DNA of 40,545 nucleotides, taken from contig JAKQKT010000220.1 of the NCBI GenBank assembly GCA_029560515.1, positions 1-40,545 on the forward strand. The letters run 5' to 3'. The position numbers and the translations under genes were made by a program. This DNA comes from Pseudomonadota bacterium. GTDB taxonomy: Bacteria > Pseudomonadota > Gammaproteobacteria > Xanthomonadales > Xanthomonadaceae. This document shows, in pieces, positions 11,140 through 20,482 of the stretch (its first letter is position 1; every line of letters starts with the position of its first letter). The notes below the pieces were generated by a model. That model was not told the DNA's origin. It ran no database searches and saw nothing but the letters and a program-made list of their open reading frames with translations.

Positions 11140-12218
11140 GCAGCCGATCTTTTTGAAGGTGCGGCCAGTTTGCCGTCACGTGAATACATCCAGAGCGCGA
11201 TGCCGAACATCGGCAGGTGCAACCACCACAAACCAGCCCAGCTGGGTATCGCACTGCTTCCGATATATTTGGCACCGATCAACATCAAATTCATGCCGAC
11301 CAGATAACTCAGGAAAGCCAGAATCAGGCGACCGTAATGCGCCTGTCGCGGCTCGCTGCGCGCCAATGGCAGTGACAGGATCGCGAGCACAAGGGTGAAC
11401 AGCGGCATCGCGAAACGCCAATGCAATTCCGCCTGCGCGAGCGGATTCTTGTCCTTGAACAGCGACATGCTGGTACGAATTTCCACAGCGCTTTTTTGCT
11501 CCTGCTCCCGGTCAGGCACACGGATTTCGTTTTTCTCGAAATGCATCATCCGGTAATCAGTCTTGTCGTAACTGCCTTCCACCCGGTATCCATCTTCCAG
11601 CCGCAGAATCCGCTGGGTGTCGCCCTCAAGCGCGAGATCACCGGATTTTGCAGTGATGACGTCGAAACGGCCATCACGCTCGGTCAACCCGAACATTTTT
11701 CCAAACTTTGTACCATCGGTTGCCAATTCGCCGACATACAAAATGCCGGCACGTCCGGGTAATTCGACGAAACGCCCCGCTTCCAATCCCGCAATCAGGA
11801 ACGACCGGTTGGCCGTGTCGATCATTTCCTTGGCTTTGTATGAGGCCCACGGCCCCCACCATAGCGAACAGCAGGCAATGAAAATAAATACGGGCCAGAG
11901 CAGCTGCGAAATGGGCCGCCACAATGCTTTCGGACCCACCCCCACGGAAAACAGCACGGCCATTTCGCTATCGGCATACAAACGGCCAATCGATAGCAGC
12001 AGACCCACAAAAAGTGCGAGCGGCAAAACCAGGGGCAGCCAGCGTATGGTGCGCAATCCCAATTGCGATAGCAGCAAGGCAGCAGGTACGCGGCCGCGTG
12101 CAATTTCCTGCACCAGATCGGCGAACAAGGCGCCCATGCTGACCAGCAAGAGAATGATCACCACTGCGGCGAAGGTCGATACGAACTCACGCCTAAGATA
12201 TCGTTCAATTAGGGACAT
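11136..12218 (-). CDS. lptF: LPS export ABC transporter permease LptF
   Basis: MSLIERYLRREFVSTFAAVVIILLLVSMG; ADSEMAVLFSVGVGPKAL. Start at 12218 (MSLIERY) preferred over 12248. Confidence 0.92.
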   Translation of the reverse strand: MSLIERYLRREFVSTFAAVVIILLLVSMGALFADLVQEIARGRVPAALLLSQLGLRTIRWLPLVLPLALFVGLLLSIGRLYADSEMAVLFSVGVGPKALWRPISQLLWPVFIFIACCSLWWGPWASYKAKEMIDTANRSFLIAGLEAGRFVELPGRAGILYVGELATDGTKFGKMFGLTERDGRFDVITAKSGDLALEGDTQRILRLEDGYRVEGSYDKTDYRMMHFEKNEIRVPDREQEQKSAVEIRTSMSLFKDKNPLAQAELHWRFAMPLFTLVLAILSLPLARSEPRQAHYGRLILAFLSYLVGMNLMLIGAKYIGSSAIPSWAGLWWLHLPMFGIALWMYSRDGKLAAPSKRSAA

Positions 12219-12304
12219 TGGTTTTAGTTTAAACTTGAGGGCTTGCAAGCAGGCCCCGTCGGGCCCATCTCAACAATTGACCTCTATTGTACGGAAAAAC
12301 ATCC

Positions 12305-13780
12305 ATGGCCCTCGAATTTAAGTTAAATAGCCAAAACCCCCTCCAAACCGAAACCGATTGTCTTGTGGTGGGCGTTTATGCCGATAAAAGCCTGAGCCCG
12401 AGTGCCAAAGCCCTGAACGAGGCCAGCGGCGGACGTTTGAGCGCCCTGCTTGAGCGTGACGATGTCTCCGGCAAGACCGGACGTACCAGCTTCCTGCACG
12501 ATATTGCCGGCATCAAGGCACCCCGCGTACTGGTCGTGGGCCTTGGTGAAGCCGCCAAATTTGGCGTACCGCAATACATCAAAGCCATTTCCGATGCCGC
12601 CCGCGCACTGCGCGTCGGTCCGGTAAAAAATGCCTTGATCACCTTGACCGAGCTGGCCGTGAAATCACGCGATGCCGAATGGAATACCCGTCAGGCCGTT
12701 ATCGCAGCCGATCATGCCGCCTACGAATACACCGCAACCCGCAGCAAGAAAGCCGAAGTGACACTGAAACACGTGAGCCTTCAGGCCGATGACAGCCAGG
12801 CCAAAGCACTGGCCAATGGTATCGCCATTGCGACCGGTGTGCAGCTGACACGCGAACTCGGCAACTTGCCGCCGAATATCTGCAACCCGGAATACCTTGC
12901 ACAACAGGCACGCAAAATCGCCGCCGAACACGAAGGCGTTACCTGCGAAATACTGGAACGCGCCGATATGGAAAAACTCGGTATGGGCTCGCTACTCGCG
13001 GTTGCTCGCGGTTCGCACAATGCACCGAAATTGGTGGTGTTGAAATGGAACGGTGGCGGTGACGCGAAACCTTATGCCCTGGTCGGCAAAGGCATTACTT
13101 TTGACACCGGCGGCATCAACCTGAAAACCCAGGGCGGCATCGAAGAAATGAAATTCGACATGCTCGGTGCCGGCACCGTGATGGGCACTTTCCTGAGCAC
13201 GGCAATGATGAAGCTGCCATTGAATCTTGTGATGGTGGTCGCAGCTGTTGAAAACATGCCCGATGCCGATGCCTATCGTCCAAGCGATGTGCTGACATCG
13301 ATGAGTGGCAAGACCATCGAAGTCGGCAATACCGATGCCGAAGGCCGCCTGATTCTTTGCGACGCGCTGACCTACGTACAGCGTTTCGAACCACAGGCAA
13401 CGGTCGATGTCGCCACTCTTACCGGCGCCTGCGTCATCGCACTCGGCAAATACGCGACCGGCCTGATGAGCAAGCACGATGACCTGGCCGACGAACTTTA
13501 CCAGGCCGGCGAACAGGTATTCGACCGCGCATGGCGTCTGCCTTTGTGGGACGAATATCAAACCATGATCGAGTCTGCCTTCGCCGACATCTACAACATC
13601 GGCGGCAAAGGTGCCGGTGCGATTACGGCAGGCTGCTTCCTCTCGCGCTTCACCGAAGGCCAGCGCTGGGCACATCTGGATATTGCCGGCACCTCCTCAG
13701 ACGAAGGCCGCAAAGGCATGGCCAATGGCCGCCCGGTCGGTCTTCTCACACAGTGGTTGCTTGACCAAGCAGCCAAATAA
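12305..13780 (+). CDS. pepA: Leucyl aminopeptidase (M17)
   Basis: [33 protein letters not shown] and [16 protein letters not shown] metal-binding signatures; start MALEFKLN at 12305. Confidence 0.96.
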   Translation: MALEFKLNSQNPLQTETDCLVVGVYADKSLSPSAKALNEASGGRLSALLERDDVSGKTGRTSFLHDIAGIKAPRVLVVGLGEAAKFGVPQYIKAISDAARALRVGPVKNALITLTELAVKSRDAEWNTRQAVIAADHAAYEYTATRSKKAEVTLKHVSLQADDSQAKALANGIAIATGVQLTRELGNLPPNICNPEYLAQQARKIAAEHEGVTCEILERADMEKLGMGSLLAVARGSHNAPKLVVLKWNGGGDAKPYALVGKGITFDTGGINLKTQGGIEEMKFDMLGAGTVMGTFLSTAMMKLPLNLVMVVAAVENMPDADAYRPSDVLTSMSGKTIEVGNTDAEGRLILCDALTYVQRFEPQATVDVATLTGACVIALGKYATGLMSKHDDLADELYQAGEQVFDRAWRLPLWDEYQTMIESAFADIYNIGGKGAGAITAGCFLSRFTEGQRWAHLDIAGTSSDEGRKGMANGRPVGLLTQWLLDQAAK

Positions 13781-13792
13781 GATGCGCTTATC

Positions 13793-13822
13793 GCGAAGCG
13801 AACGGAAAGCCGTTCGCTTCGC
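13793..13822. repeat. 13-bp perfect inverted repeat with 4-nt loop between pepA and holC
   Basis: GCGAAGCGAACGG-aaag-CCGTTCGCTTCGC. Confidence 0.9.
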
Positions 13823-13843
13823 GTTGCAAGCCGACAAGCCATC

Positions 13844-14269
13844 ATGCCAAGAGCCGACTTCTATCTGATCGCAAAGCCGCGTTTCGTCGAGAAACCGCTT
13901 CTGCTGGTTTGCGAACTTGCGCGCAAAGCGCACGACAGCGGGCAGAGTTTGCTGATCCTCGTGAACTCCGCCACGCAGGCGGAAGTGCTGGATGATTTGC
14001 TCTGGGAATTCGATCCCGATGCATATATCCCGCATCAAATCGCCGGCCATGACGAGGACGACGACATCACGCCTGTACTGATCGTCACGCCGGAAACCGA
14101 TGTGCCGATGCGGCCGCTGGTTTTGAATTTGCGTAACGCGCCGGTGATTGGCGAGTTTGACCGCGTACTGGAAGTGGTTCCAGCCGATGCCTCATCGCGC
14201 GACCCCTTGCGCGCACGCTGGAAACATTATCAATCGCTTGGATTCGAGCTGAAAAAAATCGACATGTAA
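13844..14269 (+). CDS. holC: DNA polymerase III chi subunit
   Basis: 141 aa; PRADFYLIAKPRFVEKPLLLVCELARKAHDSGQSLLILVNSATQAEVLDDLLWEFDPDAYIPHQI; follows pepA as in many gammaproteobacteria. Confidence 0.9.
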   Translation: MPRADFYLIAKPRFVEKPLLLVCELARKAHDSGQSLLILVNSATQAEVLDDLLWEFDPDAYIPHQIAGHDEDDDITPVLIVTPETDVPMRPLVLNLRNAPVIGEFDRVLEVVPADASSRDPLRARWKHYQSLGFELKKIDM

Positions 14270-14277
14270 TTCCCCAG

Positions 14278-15786
14278 CTATCGGGAAATTGCATTGCCGA
14301 TGGCGCCTTCTACCGCGCCTCCGACAGGCCCGCCGACGGCACTCCCGATAATCTGGCCGATTGGTGCGCCGACAGGGCCGCCGATGGCGGTACCAACCGC
14401 GCCACCGACCACTCCGCCAATCACCGAACCGATGCTGTTGCCGACTCCCGTTGTGGGTGGTGCTGTCGTTGTAGGTGGTGCTGTTGTTGTTCGAGGAGCT
14501 GTTCCGACAGGGCTTGTTGTGGGCGCGCGCGCAGGTGCAGTGCTGGCGGGTGGCGCGGGAACTGATGGCGCACTGGCACGCGAAATACTGCTGTCTACTG
14601 CGCCACGTCTCGCCGCTTCGGCATCTCGCTGGGCTGCCGTGCGTGCCGTACGTTCTGTTCGCGCCGCTTCCATTTCGGCATCTGGATTCAAACTATTGTT
14701 ACGGATACGATCGGCATGCGCCTGTGCGGCCATGCGATTAAGCGGAATATAGTCACTGCGGAAAACCAGCTCGACCGAGGAATTCAAATCCAGATCGGTA
14801 TTGATTTCTTCCGTTGTCTGCGTGCGTTCGGTCGTGACATAGCTCACCGTATTTTCCACTTCGGCATTGAAACCCCAGGGACCCACGCCAAAACTGGCGC
14901 CACCCTTCACCCGGTTCTGCATTCCGAATTGATTGCCACGATCCTGGTTCGCGGCACTGCGTGTATCAACATGAAAGCGCATCGAGGCATTGATGCGACC
15001 ACTTTCCACCACGATGCGCTGCATCCCCATCATCACCATGGTCGACAGCATTTGCTGGCGCTGCCGCGCAATTTGCCGCCGTGCAAACGGTACCAGCTGC
15101 TCCGGATTGCTCGCTTCAATACTCTCCTCTGGCCCCACGCCAAGCGATGCCCGAATTGCCTCTTCGGTCGGCATGCTCGCACCGCTGCGCAATCGCAATA
15201 AACCGCTGGGAGTTTCCGCTTCCGGATCGGGCTCGAACATGCCGCCGGGATCATCCTCGACCTCCGGCGCTTCATATTCGAAATTTTCAGGGAAATGATC
15301 CGCCAACCATGAACGAATATAGTTGACCGAAAATTGCGTGCGTTCGAATCCTTCGGCCGACGCGGAAACGCTATTGAGCAATTGCACGTATTGCTGCATC
15401 TGCTGCGAATTGGAATCGAGCATCGCCCGGAAGACGCCATTGATCAGATCGGTAACGAAGCGCGGAAACGAAACTGCATTCAATACATTACGTGTCGTCG
15501 ATGCGACGCGATCCGCAGCAGCGGCAAAACCGGGAGCTTCCTGAGCCCTGGCCATCGGTTTTTTTCTCGCCGCCAATTCCTTCTGCGCTTCGTTTTCATG
15601 ATCGATCCATTCGGCCGCCATCGCCGATACCGTGACCATCGCTTTCGCCAGGGATTGCCTTTGTTCCGGTGCCAAATCCTTGTAGCCCTCCGACTGCAGC
15701 AGCACATCACGCACGGCCTGACGCAGCCAAGGCGCTGGCTCGGCTTTTGCATGCGAAACTGCGTGGGCATGCGCAAGGGCTGACAT
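14278..15786 (-). CDS. Operon gene 11: uncharacterised family A paralogue (A4) with Pro/Thr linker and C-terminal glycine zipper
   Basis: 502 aa; SFPRFVTDLINGVFRAMLDSNSQQMQQYVQLL, RQRQQMLSTMVMMGMQRIVVESGRINASMRF, VELVFRSDYIPLNRM, then PAPPASTAPARAPTTSPVGTAPRTTTAPPTTTAPPTT and GGVVGGAVGTAIGGPVGAPIGQIIGSAVGGPVGGAVEGAIGNAI. Confidence 0.9.
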   Translation of the reverse strand: MSALAHAHAVSHAKAEPAPWLRQAVRDVLLQSEGYKDLAPEQRQSLAKAMVTVSAMAAEWIDHENEAQKELAARKKPMARAQEAPGFAAAADRVASTTRNVLNAVSFPRFVTDLINGVFRAMLDSNSQQMQQYVQLLNSVSASAEGFERTQFSVNYIRSWLADHFPENFEYEAPEVEDDPGGMFEPDPEAETPSGLLRLRSGASMPTEEAIRASLGVGPEESIEASNPEQLVPFARRQIARQRQQMLSTMVMMGMQRIVVESGRINASMRFHVDTRSAANQDRGNQFGMQNRVKGGASFGVGPWGFNAEVENTVSYVTTERTQTTEEINTDLDLNSSVELVFRSDYIPLNRMAAQAHADRIRNNSLNPDAEMEAARTERTARTAAQRDAEAARRGAVDSSISRASAPSVPAPPASTAPARAPTTSPVGTAPRTTTAPPTTTAPPTTGVGNSIGSVIGGVVGGAVGTAIGGPVGAPIGQIIGSAVGGPVGGAVEGAIGNAISR

Positions 15787-15790
15787 TTAC

Positions 15791-16732
15791 TTATCCCTGC
15801 ATGCCAAGACTACTGTCCAGCGACAAGGCGAGCTGCCATGGAATCGCGTTCACCCGCTCCGGCTCGTATTGGGTCGCAGGCAATGCGGTATCGGCGAGTA
15901 TCCAGCGATGGGCATCGGCTACCCATTTCGACAATTCCGCGACACCCGGTGGAGCAAGCGATCCCGCCTGCGGATTTTTTTCCGCCAATGCATCGAACAA
16001 GGCCTGCCCCGCCTTGCCGCGATCGACATAACTCTGAATTCGCGCGAGATTCTGGTCTCCTTCCTGCTGCGTACTCAGTACCAGTGCCCATAGATTTTTT
16101 ACGCCGAATGCCATCTGCAGATTTTTATCCTTCAATATCGCCAATGCGTCGGTCAACACCTGAAGAATTTCACCGGCGGCAAAAGACACCATGCCTTCGG
16201 TACGTCCTGACATTGAACCCAATAATGATTGTGCGGCGTATTCATAGGCAACGCTGGCCTGTGGATCGGGGGATGCGCCATGATGGCCAAGCGCCATGAT
16301 GGATTCGCACCAGCGCCGCATGAAATGGCGAAAGGTATTGGCATCGAACACCTGCTGGTAAATCGCATAGCGTTCGCCCTGACTCATGCGCTGACTGCGC
16401 TGTTTCCAGAACCTGGCGAGCTTGGAGCCTGCCTCGCCGATGGGCATGTTGATGGAACCGCTGGCAAACAGGCTCGCTATCGCTTCGACTGCCACGATGA
16501 CGCCGGTATTTTCCAGTTCCGCCACGACATACAGCGAACCGAGCAAGTGCAATTGCTGTGCGGAAAATTGTTCCGAAGCAGAATCGGGCAAATCGATATC
16601 GCCAAGCTCGGCAAGCGACTGCGCCACTTGCCGATGATATTGCTGCAATTTCTTATGCGCCTGGGCAAGCGCCTGCGACAACATTGCTTCATATCGAATG
16701 GATTCCGGAAACAGGGTGGGCTCGCTTTGCAT
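15791..16732 (-). CDS. Operon gene 10: uncharacterised family B paralogue (B2)
   Basis: 313 aa; helical; clear similarity to the C-terminal half of the 641-aa protein (SQGERYAIYQQVF / TEGERRDLYMRAF; LQMAFGVKNLWALV / VRTAFGARDMWQVI). Confidence 0.9.
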   Translation of the reverse strand: MQSEPTLFPESIRYEAMLSQALAQAHKKLQQYHRQVAQSLAELGDIDLPDSASEQFSAQQLHLLGSLYVVAELENTGVIVAVEAIASLFASGSINMPIGEAGSKLARFWKQRSQRMSQGERYAIYQQVFDANTFRHFMRRWCESIMALGHHGASPDPQASVAYEYAAQSLLGSMSGRTEGMVSFAAGEILQVLTDALAILKDKNLQMAFGVKNLWALVLSTQQEGDQNLARIQSYVDRGKAGQALFDALAEKNPQAGSLAPPGVAELSKWVADAHRWILADTALPATQYEPERVNAIPWQLALSLDSSLGMQG

Positions 16733-16741
16733 GGGCCCACC

Positions 16742-17977
16742 TCACTGCCGCGCAGGTGCAGCAGCCGAGCCATTATTTGCCGTCGACCTGTTTTGCGGCG
16801 AATCAAGGTTGGTATCGTATGGCGTGGCATTGCCCTGGATCGCGGCAATCATGCGTGGCGATGCCAGCTTGTCCATCGGGAAATAATCGGATTTGAAATT
16901 GACCCGCACTTCGCCGCTGAGTTTGGCTTTCACTTCCGCTTTCGATTCCGAATTCTCATCGACCGACGACGATACCGTCGTAACATGGCTTTGCTCGTTG
17001 ATATTCATCGAGGCCGCACCGCCCCAGGGGGCGACGAAACCGCCGCCGGTCACATTGGTATTTTTCGAAGAATCCCTGTCGTAAAGAGAAGCACGTGCGT
17101 GGCGTTGGGCCTGATCGCTGGCGCGCATGTCGAAAACCACTTTTGCATTGATCGCGCCGTCGGTCACCACGATTCTGTTGATGCCCAGCATCACCATCGA
17201 GGACAGCATTTGCTGACGGCTTTTCGCCATTTGCAGGCGTGCAGCCTGAACCAGTCGCGCTTCCTGTGCCGCATCGGAAATATCACTGAGCGGATTGGCC
17301 AACTGTAATTCTTCATTCAACTGGGCATACAAGGCCGAACTGTCGTCGTCGGCGGCATTCAGGCGTGGAATCACATTGCCGTTATCGTCGGATTCCGAAT
17401 CATCGAGCGTCAGCTGTCCGGGAAATTTTCCCATCAACCAGTCGCGTGCATTGTTCTGGCTGATATTGTCCTGCGCGAATTGATCGACGGTCTGCGCCAC
17501 CGACTTCAATAATTCCGCATAGGCCGTCATCTGCTGAATCGAGGCGGTCACGATCGCCTGGAAAACATTCTGGATAAGGCCGCCGACGAATTGCGGGAAG
17601 TCGACGGCTTGTACCAGTTGTTTGAATGCCTGCGTACCCTGCTTGACCGCCCCCGCTTCGAAATCCTTGCCGGCAAATTCGCCGACTTTGTCTGAGGCTT
17701 TGCGTTTTGCCTGATCGACTTCCCCGGCCTGGGCGCGTGAAAGAATCGATTGCGACGGATCCAGTTCCTTCTTCGCCAAACCGTCCGGATTCGCCATATA
17801 GGAAGCGACCTTCACCATCGTTTTCGCGATGTCTTTCTGCTGGTCCGATGACAGTGCGCGAAAGCCCGGCGAAGATTCCAGCAGGGAGCGCACCTGTGGC
17901 CGCACTGCGCGCAATGTGTCGTCGTCAAGCCAGGAAGGCTCGACGAACGATGTCTTTTGGGAAGGCGTGGCGGTCAT
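16742..17977 (-). CDS. Operon gene 9: uncharacterised family A paralogue (A3)
   Basis: 411 aa; AVDFPQFVGGLIQNVFQAIVTASIQQMTAYAELL, SRQQMLSSMVMLGINRIVVTDGAINAKVVFDM, GEVRVNFKSDYFPMDKLASP. Confidence 0.9.
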   Translation of the reverse strand: MTATPSQKTSFVEPSWLDDDTLRAVRPQVRSLLESSPGFRALSSDQQKDIAKTMVKVASYMANPDGLAKKELDPSQSILSRAQAGEVDQAKRKASDKVGEFAGKDFEAGAVKQGTQAFKQLVQAVDFPQFVGGLIQNVFQAIVTASIQQMTAYAELLKSVAQTVDQFAQDNISQNNARDWLMGKFPGQLTLDDSESDDNGNVIPRLNAADDDSSALYAQLNEELQLANPLSDISDAAQEARLVQAARLQMAKSRQQMLSSMVMLGINRIVVTDGAINAKVVFDMRASDQAQRHARASLYDRDSSKNTNVTGGGFVAPWGGAASMNINEQSHVTTVSSSVDENSESKAEVKAKLSGEVRVNFKSDYFPMDKLASPRMIAAIQGNATPYDTNLDSPQNRSTANNGSAAAPARQ

Positions 17978-17998
17978 GAGTGATTCCCGGAGTTTCGG

Positions 17999-19402
17999 TT
18001 ATTGGCTTGGCGGTGTGCTGGCGGGCGTATTCGGCGTCGCAGTGGTCGGCGCGTTCGATGCCGGACGGTTTTTCGCCAGACTGCTGACCATGCCGGGCTG
18101 TGCATTCATCTGTATTTGCGCCATCGCTTCCGGCGTCGCGATTTTATCGAGCGGCAGATAATCGCTTTTGAAATTGACTTCCACCGCACCCATCAGGCTC
18201 GCCTTGGTATCCAGACTCGCATTGATCGAGGTCTGGCTGGCCGATGCAAGCTTGAGTACCGGCTGCGATGTATTTTTATAGGTACCTTTCGAATAGTAAC
18301 TGCCATCGCGTACCGAGGATTCGCCGCCGTCCTTGTTATAGCTGCGCGTGCGTTCGCCGCCCTGGCTATCGGTTTCATTTTCGCCACTGGACGTGGTGCT
18401 GTACTGGTCACCATAGTCAAACTGCTGCGCGCTGCGCTTGAATTGCATATTGTCGCGCGCCTTGAATTCGTACATCACCTTCGCGGAAATTTTTCCGTCG
18501 GTGACAACGATTCGATTGATACCCAGCATGACCATGGTCGCAAGCAATTGCTGGCGACCCGTTGCCAGTTGCGTACGCGCTGCCGGCACTAGAGCGGCTT
18601 CGACGACTTCGTCATCGAGCCTTGTCAGCGGACGATCTCCGACCGGCAGCTCGCGATTGATTCTTTCCAGCGCCGCAGTTTCGTTTACGCCTTCGCGCAC
18701 CGCCACTCGCGGGCCGGCTGCTGCGGTATTGCCATCTTCGCCGAAAGCGCCGAAGTCACCGGTGTCCACCGTCAATTCGAAAATATCGGGAAACTTGGAA
18801 ATCAGATGGTCGCGGCCCTGATTCTGCGTGGTGTTGTCATCGCGGAAATCATTCATGCTCTTGGCCACGTCGGCCACCATCTTGGCATAGGCTTCCATCT
18901 GCTGAATGGAGGACTGAACGATGGAATGGAATACCCCATCGATCAAGCCGGAGACAAACTCCGGAAAATTCACTGCATCCAGCAATGCACCGGCCACCGC
19001 AGCACCTTCGCGCGCGGCTTGCGCAGAGAAGACGCCATCGCCATTGGTGTTATTGCCGGCACTGCGTGACCTTGATGACGATGCCGGCGTCGCCAATGCT
19101 CGCACCGCGGGCGCCTGCTTGTCATTGGGAAGACGTACCCCATCGGGTTCTGCAAGATACGTACCAATCTGCACCAGATTGTTGGCTAGCTCGCGGCGCT
19201 TGTTTTCATCCAGCGCGGAAAATGCCTGGCTGCGTTGCAGCAGGTCGCGAACCGCGACGCGCGCGGCATCCTGCGCTTCGCGGCTGGACCCGTTCGGGCC
19301 ATTGCTACCTGAGGGATTCTTTATTGGCGTATTGCGTGATGGCGATGACTGGGATGGAAAAATGGATGGCGTGTACATGTTGCAACTCCCGAATACCTGC
19401 AA
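17999..19402 (-). CDS. Operon gene 8: uncharacterised family A paralogue (A2)
   Basis: 467 aa; AVNFPEFVSGLIDGVFHSIVQSSIQQMEAYAKMV, GRQQLLATMVMLGINRIVVTDGKISAKVMYEF, GAVEVNFKSDYLPLDKIATP. Start may be the internal ATG at 19384 (MYTPSIFPS). Confidence 0.9.
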   Translation of the reverse strand: MQVFGSCNMYTPSIFPSQSSPSRNTPIKNPSGSNGPNGSSREAQDAARVAVRDLLQRSQAFSALDENKRRELANNLVQIGTYLAEPDGVRLPNDKQAPAVRALATPASSSRSRSAGNNTNGDGVFSAQAAREGAAVAGALLDAVNFPEFVSGLIDGVFHSIVQSSIQQMEAYAKMVADVAKSMNDFRDDNTTQNQGRDHLISKFPDIFELTVDTGDFGAFGEDGNTAAAGPRVAVREGVNETAALERINRELPVGDRPLTRLDDEVVEAALVPAARTQLATGRQQLLATMVMLGINRIVVTDGKISAKVMYEFKARDNMQFKRSAQQFDYGDQYSTTSSGENETDSQGGERTRSYNKDGGESSVRDGSYYSKGTYKNTSQPVLKLASASQTSINASLDTKASLMGAVEVNFKSDYLPLDKIATPEAMAQIQMNAQPGMVSSLAKNRPASNAPTTATPNTPASTPPSQ

Positions 19403-19406
19403 TGAT

Positions 19407-20474
19407 TCAATTCAACCGACCACGCTCATCAAGACTGTCGCGTATTTCGAATTCAATCGGCCTGACGTATAAACTGATGCGCGCCTGCGATGAAGGCGAA
19501 ACCCGGATACTGAGCACGGAAAAATGACCCTGCTCCGCTTCGTCGCCGACTTCGAAAGCTTCAAGCCAACGCTGCAATGCCGCCAGCTGCCTTGGCCGTT
19601 CTGCCAAACCCAGTCGCAGCAAATCGAGAAAACGTGCAGGCAAATCCGGAATGGCCGCCAGCAATAATTCAAGTTTCAATTCCACCCCGTCACGGGTATC
19701 ACGCAAACCGATCAGCACGCCGCCATTGGGGATTTCAAAACGTCCGCCGAGGGCGACGCCGACTACGCGCATCAAACTTGGCAATTGATGGCCGATGCCC
19801 AATTGATTCATCAGGGGGCCGAGCGCCGTAATCGAGAGCGGTCCGCGATGCAAGAAGGTGACGCGCTGGCTGCCGCCATCGCGCTTGCATCCTACCGAGG
19901 TAAAAATCGGCATCAGGTTCGGCATCACCGCCATCGACAATTGCGTGATGCGTGATAAACCTGGCGATAGCGCATCGAGTTGTCCTGGCGATAATTCATA
20001 ATAGATTTTCGCCGCGTACAAGCCATCCTCGTCAAAGGCGCTGCCGAACCAGGCACCGAAATTCATCCAGCCCAGTCCACTCATGCCCCGCCATTGTTCG
20101 CTGCGGGCATCGAACCAGCGCAGGGCATCCGAGCCGAACATCGGTTGTACCAGTCGCCGCATTTCGCGCGTGGCTTCATCGCGACGCGCGACCGGGCTGG
20201 CATCGGGACCGAGTGGTTCGATGGTGAAGCGCAACACATTCGGTTCCTGTTCCGAAAACGAGGGCTCGTAGGGAACCGCACCCGGCGTCAATGCATTCCG
20301 TGCATAGGAAGTGTCATCGTCCATCAAGGCAAAACTGCGGTCGAGCAAGCCATTGATCAGGGGCAGCGGATCTTTTACGCCAAGGCTGCTGGCAGCATGC
20401 GAGAGCGAGCGCTTCACATGCTGTGCCATCGGTAATCGCGAGGGAAAATCTTTGTCTTTCATGACTGGCTCCAA
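19407..20474 (-). CDS. Operon gene 7: uncharacterised protein
   Basis: 355 aa intact ORF co-linear with the operon; DGLYAAKIYYELSPGQL and ARISLYVRPIEFEIRD; no confident family assignment. Confidence 0.85.
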   Translation of the reverse strand: MEPVMKDKDFPSRLPMAQHVKRSLSHAASSLGVKDPLPLINGLLDRSFALMDDDTSYARNALTPGAVPYEPSFSEQEPNVLRFTIEPLGPDASPVARRDEATREMRRLVQPMFGSDALRWFDARSEQWRGMSGLGWMNFGAWFGSAFDEDGLYAAKIYYELSPGQLDALSPGLSRITQLSMAVMPNLMPIFTSVGCKRDGGSQRVTFLHRGPLSITALGPLMNQLGIGHQLPSLMRVVGVALGGRFEIPNGGVLIGLRDTRDGVELKLELLLAAIPDLPARFLDLLRLGLAERPRQLAALQRWLEAFEVGDEAEQGHFSVLSIRVSPSSQARISLYVRPIEFEIRDSLDERGRLN

Positions 20475-20482
20475 TTAAACGA

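Noticed and set aside
14440-14580. Tandem DNA repeat (gttgtaggtggtgctgtt-like)
   Set aside because: Explained as coding low complexity for the Pro/Thr linker of the glycine-zipper protein, not an independent repeat element.
16229-17308. 359-aa plus-strand ORF across two operon genes
   Set aside because: Spans the junction of two well-supported minus-strand genes that share conserved motifs with paralogues; the antisense product shows no domain.
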